Shown: one piece after another, positions 9,033 to 15,403 of the stretch | Position numbering within the stretch: position 1 is the first letter of the stretch | How the letters are laid out: the number at the start of each line of letters is the position of its first letter | NCBI GenBank assembly: GCA_017551425.1 | Contig: JAFZLQ010000036.1 | Location: 1 to 20,264 of the forward strand | From: Bacteroidales bacterium | GTDB taxonomy: Bacteria; Bacteroidota; Bacteroidia; Bacteroidales; UBA932 | Direction: 5' to 3' | Length of the DNA stretch: 20,264 nucleotides | Translations under genes and position numbers: made by a program | Notes under the pieces: model-generated | The model's database searches: none | What the model was told of the DNA's origin: nothing | The model's input: the letters and a program-made list of their open reading frames with translations, nothing else

Positions 9033-12006
9033 GTTTCTCATACTGTTGATGTTGCTGGCCGTCCTTCCGGCGGCAGGCCAGGGCGTGCCTCGCGCCGGGG
9101 ATTTCTCCGTGGCCTGCGATACCCTTACGGCCCGCTGCAACCGGCGCTTCTCGGTGGAATCGAGGGTCTCGCTGGACAAAGTGTTCCTGAAGGATGAGAA
9201 GCTGGAGTTCTATTTCTCCCGCAACCTTGCCGACTACCCATGGCACAAAGATGACGTGGAGTGGTTCAAGTCTGAATTCGGGACTGAGGCGGAAGCGGCC
9301 TTCAAAGGCCATGAACCCGGCCGTTTCCTTACGATGGGCGGGGTCCTGGACGATCTCGCAACCCCTGTGTTGAGCCGTGACGGCAAGTCGCCGGAGTTCG
9401 AATACACGGTAAAGAATTCCCCCCGCATCCCCTTAGTCCGCCGCGCCCTCGCACCGCGTATAGGCAAAGGCCTGAGCGGCAGACATATCGCCCTCTGGCA
9501 GAGTCACGGCTACTATTACAACGAAGACGATGACGTCTGGCGCTGGCAGCGCGCCCCTCTCCACCGTACCGTGGAGGATATGTACACCCAGAGCTATGTG
9601 CTTGATTATCTGATACCTATGCTTGAGAATGCGGGTGCGTACGTAATGACTCCGCGCGAACGGGACGTACAGCGTCAGGAGGTTATATGCGACAACGATT
9701 CCACCTTCGTGCGCAAGCCCGCTGGCGCGCCTCTCCGCATCCCCGGAATGTATGAGGAAAGCGGCGCGTGGGAGAGCGGTCCGGCCGGTTTCGCCGACCT
9801 CAAGCAGGTGTACGATATTACGGACAATCCCTTCACCCTCGGCACCACCCGGACCGCCGCATGCAGTCCCGTGGCCGGTTCCCATGTGGTATGGACTCCC
9901 GTCATCCCGGAAAGGGGAGAGTACGCCGTCTATGTGAGCTATGCCAGCACGCGCTCCAGCTGCCGGTCGGCCCGCTACATCGTCCATCATCTTGGCGGGG
10001 ATACCGAGTTTTTCGTGGACCAGCGCAAGGGCGGAGGCACCTGGGTGTATCTCGGCACCTTCGAGTTCGGCGCAGGCACCTTCGGGCATGTGGAACTCGA
10101 CAACAAGGGCGCGACGGGGGAGACCGTGAACGCAGACGCCGTCCGTTTCGGCGGCGGCATGGGAAAGATAGCGCGCGGCGGCAAGCTGTCCGGCATGCCG
10201 AGCTATGTTGAGGGCGCGTCCTACTGGCTCCCGTGGGCCGGGGCGGACAGCACCCTGCGTGCGTGGGAAACGGATTACGTTAACGATTACGCCATACGTG
10301 GCGCCTGGGTCAAGATGCTAAAGGGCCGCAAGGAGATACCCTTCGACTGCTCGCTGGCTTTGCATACCGACGCCGGAACCGCCCTGGGAGACACCATCAT
10401 CGGCACGCTGTCTATCTATACCCTCCGCACCGACGACGCCTCCCGCAAATTCACCGACGGCAACGACCGCATGACCAACCGCACCTTCGCCGACTTCGTG
10501 CAGACGCAGCTGGTGGAGGATGTGCGAACAGGCTTCGAACCCGAATGGACCAGGCGCCAGCTATGGGACCGTTCCTACAGCGAATCCCGCACCACCGACG
10601 TCCCCGCCGTGCTGCTGGAAATCCTGTCGCACCAGAACTTCGCCGACATGCGCTACGGGCTCGACCCCTCGTTCCGCTTCCTTGTGAGCAGGGCTATCTA
10701 CAAGGGCATACTGAAGTATCTCGCATGCCGCTACGGCCTGCCGTACGCCGTGCAGCCGCTGCCGGTTCATGCCTTCTCCGCGGAACTCACGGAAGATGGG
10801 GAGGTGCAGCTCAGCTGGAAGCCTACCGCCGATCCCCTTGAACCCACCGCCCGCGCCCGCAGCTTCATGCTTTACACGCGCATAGACGACGGCGCTTTCG
10901 ACGACGGCGTGCCGGTGAGCTCCTGCGAGGCCACGCTGGAACTGGAGCCGGGGCACGTTTATTCGTACATGGTGGTCGCCTGCAACGACGGCGGATCCAG
11001 CTTCCCGTCCGAGGTGCTTTCGGTGGGCGTCCCCCGCAAGCGCAGCGGCAGTACGGTGCTGATAGTCAACAACTTCGACCGCGTCGCCGCCCCTGCATGG
11101 GTGGACACTCCCGAGTATGCAGGGTTCGAGTCGAGGCTCGACGAGGGCATGCCCTACAGGCGCGACATCACCTTCATCGGAGAGAATTACGAGTTCCGAC
11201 GCGAGCTCAAATGGGAGAGCGACGACGCCCCCGGCTTCGGCGCTACCTATACCGATATGGCGGGCAGCGTTATTGCCGGCAACAGCTTCGATTATCCCGT
11301 AGTCCACGGGCGTGCGGTACTGGCCCTGGGACTCCCGTTCTGCTCGATGAGCGCCGAGGCCTTCTGCGCGGACACCACCCTGGTGCGGAGATACAAGACC
11401 CTGGACCTTGTCTGCGGCGCCCAGGTTACCACCAGATCCGGCAGCGGCGCTTATCCCGACCGCTTCCAGGTATTCCCGGCGCCGATGCAGGAGGCCCTGC
11501 GCTTCTGGACTTCCCGGGGCGGCAATGTGATGCTTAGCGGCTGCAACATAGCCACCGACGTATGGAGCAGCGTTTACGGGATCCGGAAGGATACGCCGGA
11601 GCGGGCTGCGGCGCAGCAGTTCGTTCCGGAGGTGCTAGGCTACAAATATGCCGGCTCAAGCGCCTCGTCGCTCGGAATGGTGGACGGCATGCCGTTCTAT
11701 CACGTGCTCAATACCGAGTGCTACAGTTGCACCCATCCCGACGGCCTTGCGCCTGCGGGTAAGGGCGGCAGCGTGTGGATGCGGTACGATGTGTCCGGTA
11801 CCCCTGCGGGTGTGATGTATTCGGCCGACGGCTACAGGGTGGCGTCCCTGGGTGTGCCCCTCGAGTGCCTCAAGCGCTCCGACGACCGCGAGCGCGTCCT
11901 GCGCGAGGCCTTCACCTTCTTCGGCCTCTTCGACACCCCGCTCTTCGTCTCCGCCCGCTACCAGCTGGGCTTCCTGTACTTCAGCCCCACGACTGCGCTG
12001 GGTTAG
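9019..12006 (+). CDS. secreted N-acetylmuramoyl-L-alanine amidase with golvesin-like and fibronectin III-like domains
   Basis: 995-residue exported protein of a Bacteroidetes family often labelled 'xanthan lyase' in databases, which is a poor description. A signal peptide is clear (MPKRKFLILLMLLAVLPAAG). The catalytic part resembles Amidase_3: HIALWQSHGYY with His163, TVEDMYTQSY with Glu186, a third ligand in LALHTDAG (His449), and the probable catalytic Glu534 in VLLEILSHQN. Between the second and third ligands a golvesin-like beta-sandwich is inserted (about 262-378, with GEYAVYVSYAS, TWVYLGTFEFGAG and NADAVRFGGG). A fibronectin III-like module follows at about 582-672 (EVQLSWKPTADP). The last 320 residues form a further domain that I do not recognise. 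The expected action is periplasmic or surface cleavage of the peptide stem from peptidoglycan. The start overlaps the VanZ-like gene by 14 nt; the signal peptide supports this ATG. Confidence 0.88.
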   Translation: MPKRKFLILLMLLAVLPAAGQGVPRAGDFSVACDTLTARCNRRFSVESRVSLDKVFLKDEKLEFYFSRNLADYPWHKDDVEWFKSEFGTEAEAAFKGHEPGRFLTMGGVLDDLATPVLSRDGKSPEFEYTVKNSPRIPLVRRALAPRIGKGLSGRHIALWQSHGYYYNEDDDVWRWQRAPLHRTVEDMYTQSYVLDYLIPMLENAGAYVMTPRERDVQRQEVICDNDSTFVRKPAGAPLRIPGMYEESGAWESGPAGFADLKQVYDITDNPFTLGTTRTAACSPVAGSHVVWTPVIPERGEYAVYVSYASTRSSCRSARYIVHHLGGDTEFFVDQRKGGGTWVYLGTFEFGAGTFGHVELDNKGATGETVNADAVRFGGGMGKIARGGKLSGMPSYVEGASYWLPWAGADSTLRAWETDYVNDYAIRGAWVKMLKGRKEIPFDCSLALHTDAGTALGDTIIGTLSIYTLRTDDASRKFTDGNDRMTNRTFADFVQTQLVEDVRTGFEPEWTRRQLWDRSYSESRTTDVPAVLLEILSHQNFADMRYGLDPSFRFLVSRAIYKGILKYLACRYGLPYAVQPLPVHAFSAELTEDGEVQLSWKPTADPLEPTARARSFMLYTRIDDGAFDDGVPVSSCEATLELEPGHVYSYMVVACNDGGSSFPSEVLSVGVPRKRSGSTVLIVNNFDRVAAPAWVDTPEYAGFESRLDEGMPYRRDITFIGENYEFRRELKWESDDAPGFGATYTDMAGSVIAGNSFDYPVVHGRAVLALGLPFCSMSAEAFCADTTLVRRYKTLDLVCGAQVTTRSGSGAYPDRFQVFPAPMQEALRFWTSRGGNVMLSGCNIATDVWSSVYGIRKDTPERAAAQQFVPEVLGYKYAGSSASSLGMVDGMPFYHVLNTECYSCTHPDGLAPAGKGGSVWMRYDVSGTPAGVMYSADGYRVASLGVPLECLKRSDDRERVLREAFTFFGLFDTPLFVSARYQLGFLYFSPTTALG

Positions 12007-12014
12007 CGGGGTGA

Positions 12015-12171
12015 GGGTACTGTCGTGTCCTCCCGCAGGGTACTGTATCCAAAAACCCTCCGCTACGCTCCGCCCCTCCCACGCCTGCGGCGCGGGCCCC
12101 TCCCGTTCATGGTCACGGGCGACCAAAGGTTTTTGGATACAGTACCCTGCTCACGGACACCGTCAGTACCC
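12015..12171. repeat. intergenic inverted-repeat element E1
   Basis: Perfect 23-bp inverted arms at 12035-12057 and 12128-12150 (left arm begins GCAGGGTACTGTATCC and ends AAAAACC) enclose a 70-nt core. Beyond the perfect arms the symmetry continues imperfectly: 12015-12030 (GGGTACTGTCGTGTCC) matches the complement of 12155-12171. The core, read on the minus strand, holds GGTCGCCCGTGACC (hairpin, 12124-12111), GGGAGGGG (12104-12097), GCCGCAGGC (12091-12083), a second GGGAGGGG (12080-12073) and GCGTAGC (12068-12062). The element lies between two convergent genes and may act as a bidirectional terminator, although it lacks a U-run after the stem. Elements E2 (17479-17602) and E3 (19354-19456) share the same layout with different arms. 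Confidence 0.85.
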
Positions 12172-13515
12172 CAGTCTCACGAGCGTTGCTACGGGATTCG
12201 GAACTGTTGCGGGCGCTTCGGGATTGACGTCACCGGCGCGGAGACCGTGGTCGATGAGGTATTGCAGGGTGAGGTCGGAGCGGTTGGTGAAGAATCCGTC
12301 GGAGCGGGCGGTCTGCTCCTCCATCTGGGCCAAGGAGTCGAAGGAGTAGGGATGATTGAGCATCCCGGCCTCGTGAACCAGATCGGCCTGCCAGGCATGA
12401 TTCAGCTCGGCGTAATCGTTTGGCGCACCGGAGATGGACGGGCCGCTGATGCCGGCACCGTTGGCCTTCGCCCACTCGAGGATGGCGCGGAAGCCGTCTT
12501 CCGTCTCCAAATCGCCTCCGGGAATGTCCTCGGGGCACGGCGGCCACAGTAAGAAGCACATGGGGAGGCGCCCCTTGAATACTTCGTTCGCGCGTATGAG
12601 CGATGCGGTGGAGAAGGTCTGAAGTATGACCTTGCCGCGGGTCTTTCCCACCTGCACCAGACCGTCCCTGTAGAATTCAGTTTCAGCGGGTTCGACAGTA
12701 ATAATATTCCATCCGCAAGCGTCGAGTATGTCATAAACGCGCTGCTCCATATCTTCGGGATTGACCTCCGGCTCCTTGAATTCGATGTAGATTCCGGGGC
12801 GATGGCCTCCGTCTGCAGGATCGTCAACGTAGGCGCCGGCGAAGTCGTAGTCCAGAAACTCCATATACTTGCCGTGTTCCTTCGCCTCAGAACGGATTTG
12901 CGCAAGCGTCTTGCCCTCGCATTCCGGCTTGATGCAGTACGGCAGCACCCGGCGGCCGTCGGCATCACGCTTGAGCATGTGGCCCTCGGCGTAGGCTATC
13001 TGGTCCTGCAGCGCCGATACGTACTGGCTTCCGGCATATGCGGGGCGTGCCTGCCCGGGCCTGGCGGCGTTGAACCAGGAGCCGGCGTCTAGCATCAGCA
13101 GTTCTGCATAGTAGTATGACGCGGCATGATACGGGATGAAGCCCTCGGCGTCGCATTCCAGCTGGGCGTCAGCATCTTCTGCGCTGAATCCGAGCGAAAG
13201 ATAGAAATCACGTCTTGATGCCGGAACCGCGTCTCCGAAGACCTCTTCGATATTGGTAGTACGGGTGAGGTTGACGTCGTGGTTGGCAAGGATCACGCCG
13301 TCCTTGGTGCACTGCAGGTCGGATTCAAGATAATCGGCCCCCATCTCCCTGGCCCAGCGCCAGGCGCTTTCCGTTTCTTCCGGCGCCCAGTAGGTGGAGC
13401 CGCGGTGGGCCATCACGGCGTAGCGGGGAACGTAGGAATTGACATCTGCAGGCTGAGGCGCAGTGCATGCGCAGAATGCAGCCAGTACGGTCAGGAGCGT
13501 GGCAAAGTGTTTCAT
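12163..13515 (-). CDS. secreted glycerophosphodiester phosphodiesterase family protein (probable lipoprotein)
   Basis: 450-residue GDPD-family enzyme, expected to hydrolyse glycerophosphodiesters to an alcohol and glycerol-3-phosphate in the periplasm or at the cell surface. The N-terminus MKHFATLLTVLAAFCACTAPQ looks like a lipoprotein signal with Cys17 the better lipid-anchor candidate (Ala at -1; Cys15 has Phe at -1). GDPD motifs: MAHRGS with His37-Arg38, EETES, LESDLQCTKDGV with Glu64 and Asp66, NHDVNLTRTT with catalytic-type His79, and IYIEFKEP with Glu245-Lys247. About 165 residues separate His79 from Glu245, longer than in minimal GDPDs, so an inserted region (about 95-235) is present. 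It overlaps the upstream deacylase gene by four bases (ATGA at 13515-13512). Its stop codon lies inside the outer right arm of element E1. The substrate is not known. Confidence 0.9.
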   Translation of the reverse strand: MKHFATLLTVLAAFCACTAPQPADVNSYVPRYAVMAHRGSTYWAPEETESAWRWAREMGADYLESDLQCTKDGVILANHDVNLTRTTNIEEVFGDAVPASRRDFYLSLGFSAEDADAQLECDAEGFIPYHAASYYYAELLMLDAGSWFNAARPGQARPAYAGSQYVSALQDQIAYAEGHMLKRDADGRRVLPYCIKPECEGKTLAQIRSEAKEHGKYMEFLDYDFAGAYVDDPADGGHRPGIYIEFKEPEVNPEDMEQRVYDILDACGWNIITVEPAETEFYRDGLVQVGKTRGKVILQTFSTASLIRANEVFKGRLPMCFLLWPPCPEDIPGGDLETEDGFRAILEWAKANGAGISGPSISGAPNDYAELNHAWQADLVHEAGMLNHPYSFDSLAQMEEQTARSDGFFTNRSDLTLQYLIDHGLRAGDVNPEAPATVPNPVATLVRLGY

Positions 13516-13979
13516 ATAGGATATATTTCAGCGTTTACGAATTGAATCAGGTCCTGCGGCGCGATGCGGATCTGCAGGCCGCGCACGCCGGCGCTTACGT
13601 AAATCGTATCGTACAGCAGCGCGCTTTCGTGGATGAACGTCGGGAAAGGCTTCTTCATGCCGATGGGGGAGCAGCCTCCGCGGATGTATCCGGTGAGAGG
13701 CAGCAGCTCCCTGACGTGGAGCATCTCGCAGTTCTTGTTGCCGGAAATACGGGCGGCGAGCTTGAGGTCCACCTCGAGCGATCCCGGGATGACGCAGACG
13801 AAAGGACCGGTCTTATCGCCCCTCAGCACCAGAGTCTTGAACACTCGGTCTATGTCCTCTCCCAGCTGTTCCGCAACGTGAGATGCCTCGAGGTGCTCTT
13901 CGTCGACATCATACGGAACGAGCGCGTATTCTATGCCCGCCGCATCCAGCAATCTTGCCGCATTGGTCTTCTGTATCAT
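13512..13979 (-). CDS. ybaK: YbaK-type Cys-tRNA(Pro)/aminoacyl-tRNA deacylase
   Basis: 155-residue cytoplasmic editing protein of the YbaK/ProX family that removes wrongly attached amino acids, classically cysteine from tRNA-Pro. Hallmarks: RVFKTLVLRGD with the conserved Lys49, FVCVIPGSLEVDLKLAA, the GYIRGGCSPIGMKK segment at 98-110 containing the GxCSPIG signature of the substrate pocket, and the terminal VSAGVRGLQI block (about 128-137). The length is normal for a free-standing YbaK. It is the first gene of a two-gene minus-strand unit with the GDPD gene, with which it overlaps by four bases, an unusual functional pairing. About 50 bp separate its ATG from the start of the repeat array, and a weak -7 box (TATACTTG) lies 8-15 nt upstream of the ATG. 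EbsC or other YbaK-like subfamilies are possible alternatives. Confidence 0.92.
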   Translation of the reverse strand: MIQKTNAARLLDAAGIEYALVPYDVDEEHLEASHVAEQLGEDIDRVFKTLVLRGDKTGPFVCVIPGSLEVDLKLAARISGNKNCEMLHVRELLPLTGYIRGGCSPIGMKKPFPTFIHESALLYDTIYVSAGVRGLQIRIAPQDLIQFVNAEIYPI

Positions 13980-13986
13980 AGCAGGA

Positions 13987-13994
13987 CAAGTATA
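13987..13994 (-). promoter_or_regulatory. possible -7 promoter box of the deacylase-GDPD unit
   Basis: Minus-strand TATACTTG differs from the Bacteroidota TAnnTTTG box at one position (C for T) and ends seven nucleotides before the deacylase ATG. No convincing TTTG is visible at the -33 position, which falls in the CCCATTTTGGG region. A very short leader would result. Tentative. Confidence 0.3.
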
Positions 13995-14027
13995 CGGATT
14001 TTTCCGGCTTTATCCCATTTTGGGCCG

Positions 14028-14590
14028 GCGACGGAATTGCCATCGCCTTGCCTGTCGCATCTTGATCTATCTGCGACGGGATTGTGACATAGTCCAGCGT
14101 CCTGTCGCGGAGGGGAAAGAGGCGAAAGACCGGCGAATCGCTGTGCGACGGGATTGTGACATAGTCCAGCGTCCTGTCGCGGAGGGGAAAGAGGCGAAAG
14201 ATCGGCGAATCGCTGTGCGACGGGATTGTGGCGGTGCCCAGCGTCCTGTCGCGGGGAGGGGGAAAGAGGCGAGAGACCGGCGAATCGCTCTGCGACGGGA
14301 TTGTGGCGGTGCTCAGCGTCCTGTCGCGGAGGGGAAAGAGGCGAAAGATCGGCTAATCGCTGTGCGACGGGATTGTGGCGGTGCCCAGCGTCCTGTCGCG
14401 GGAAGGAAAGAGGCGAGAGATCGGCTAATCGCTGCGCGACGGGATTGTGACGGTGCTCAGCGTCCTGTCGCGGAGGGGAAAGGGGCGAAAGATCGGCTAA
14501 TCGCTGCGCGACGGGATTGTGGCAGTGCTCAGCGTCCTGTCGCGGAGGGGGGAGGAGAGGAGGGAGATGATGGGAAGGATGGGGAAAAAA
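14028..14590 (+). repeat. 72-bp tandem repeat array 1
   Basis: Nearly seven units start at 14072, 14144, 14216, 14291, 14363, 14435 and 14507; all are 72 bp except the third (75 bp) and the last, which is cut short. Each unit holds a hairpin, GCGACGGGA then an 18-nt loop then TCCTGTCGC, followed by the purine-rich GGAGGGGAAAGAGGCG and a GATCGGCTAATCGCTG-like end. The first two units have loop ATTGTGACATAGTCCAGCG; later ones have ATTGTGGCGGTGCTCAGCG or close variants. A degenerate lone hairpin at 14028-14059 (GCGACGGAATT...CCTGTCGC) precedes them. From 14541 to 14590 the sequence is an almost pure purine tract up to the MBL-gene stop. The array fills the 611-bp gap between two minus-strand genes. 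No convincing protein, tRNA or CRISPR spacer pattern is seen. Confidence 0.95.
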
Positions 14591-15403
14591 CTAATCCATC
14601 AGAATATACAGCGGCGAGGCGGTCATTCTGGGGAGTGGTGCGAGGGGAATGCCGGCGGCGGCGTCAAGACTGGTACGGTAGGCCAGGTCGGGGGTGTTGT
14701 TGTGCTCGCTGAGGTGGCAGAGGAAGATATGCCGAAGCCCGTCGTGGCGGAAGGCCTCGATGGCCTCGGCGCATTCGTAATTGGAGAGGTGCCCGTGGCC
14801 GCCGCGGATGCGTGCCTGCAGGTCGAGAGGATAGGGACCGTTCCGCAGCATTTCCGGGTCGTAGTTGCTCTCTATCACCACGGTGTCGGCCTGGCGCGCC
14901 CAGTTGAGCGCCTCGGGCGTCATGCAGCCTATATCGGTCATTATCACGAATTTGAAGCTGTCGAGCATGATGGCGTACCCCACTGTCTGGGAGGCGTCGT
15001 GAGGCACCACGAAGCATCGGGCGCGTATCCTTCCGGGCACTATCTCGTTCCATTCGCCCTCCGCCATCACAACCCTGTGCCCGCCTATCCAGTCGCGGGA
15101 CATGGGGTGGAAGCTCAGCGCCCGGTGCAGCTCGGCAGTCGCCCAGACGGGCTTGCCTATGTGCTTGCAGATAGACCCGAGGGCGCGTATGTGGTCCATG
15201 TGGTCGTGGGTGACCAGCACGGCGTCGAAGTCGTCGAAGCAGAGCCCGTCGCCCTGCAGCTCCTTCTTCAGCCTGCGGGGACTGACGCCGGCGTCTATCA
15301 GCACACCCGCATCGCACCGGCGGCTCCCGTCTTCGAACAGACCTATGAAATAGCAGTTGCCGCAACTGCCGGACGAGAATGATTTGAAACGTACGCTACT
15401 CAT
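14591..15403 (-). CDS. YycJ/WalJ-like MBL-fold metallo-hydrolase
   Basis: 270-residue cytoplasmic metallo-beta-lactamase-fold hydrolase. The dinuclear metal site is complete by eye: THDHMDH at 65-71 gives His66, His68, Asp70 and His71; His135 (VVPHDA), Asp157 (MTDIG) and His230 (LCHLSEHNN) supply the rest. The opening FKSFSSGSCGNCYFI and the middle IESNYDPEML and GGHGHLSN segments are typical of the YycJ/WalJ branch, which is related to phosphodiesterases and nucleases acting on nucleic acid. In Firmicutes the family is connected with cell-wall and DNA-replication control, but the role in Bacteroidota is unsettled. Its ATG lies inside the last codons of the upstream TPR gene (8-bp overlap), so the two form one unit. 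The stop (TAG) is followed on the minus strand by a pyrimidine tract and then repeat array 1. Confidence 0.91.
   Translation of the reverse strand: MSSVRFKSFSSGSCGNCYFIGLFEDGSRRCDAGVLIDAGVSPRRLKKELQGDGLCFDDFDAVLVTHDHMDHIRALGSICKHIGKPVWATAELHRALSFHPMSRDWIGGHRVVMAEGEWNEIVPGRIRARCFVVPHDASQTVGYAIMLDSFKFVIMTDIGCMTPEALNWARQADTVVIESNYDPEMLRNGPYPLDLQARIRGGHGHLSNYECAEAIEAFRHDGLRHIFLCHLSEHNNTPDLAYRTSLDAAAGIPLAPLPRMTASPLYILMD

Noticed and set aside
12035..12150. E1 as a standard intrinsic terminator
   Set aside because: A 70-nt core and no U-run directly after the stem make it a poor match, although some termination effect between the convergent genes remains possible.
14001..14030. Small inverted repeat around CCGGCTTT...GGGCCGG
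   Set aside because: Only a short, bulged stem; not distinguishable from chance in this GC-rich region.
14072..14543. 72-bp periodic array as a CRISPR
   Set aside because: The units are contiguous and similar along their whole length. There is no alternation of constant repeat and unique spacer, and no cas gene is in the window.
13933..14712. 259-codon open frame through array 1 giving a 24-residue repeat protein
   Set aside because: All units are 72 or 75 bp, so any stop-free frame stays open through the array. The frame begins inside the deacylase gene and ends inside the MBL gene on the opposite strand, and the Arg-rich product (for example RRDCGGAQRPVAEGKEAKD) resembles nothing known.
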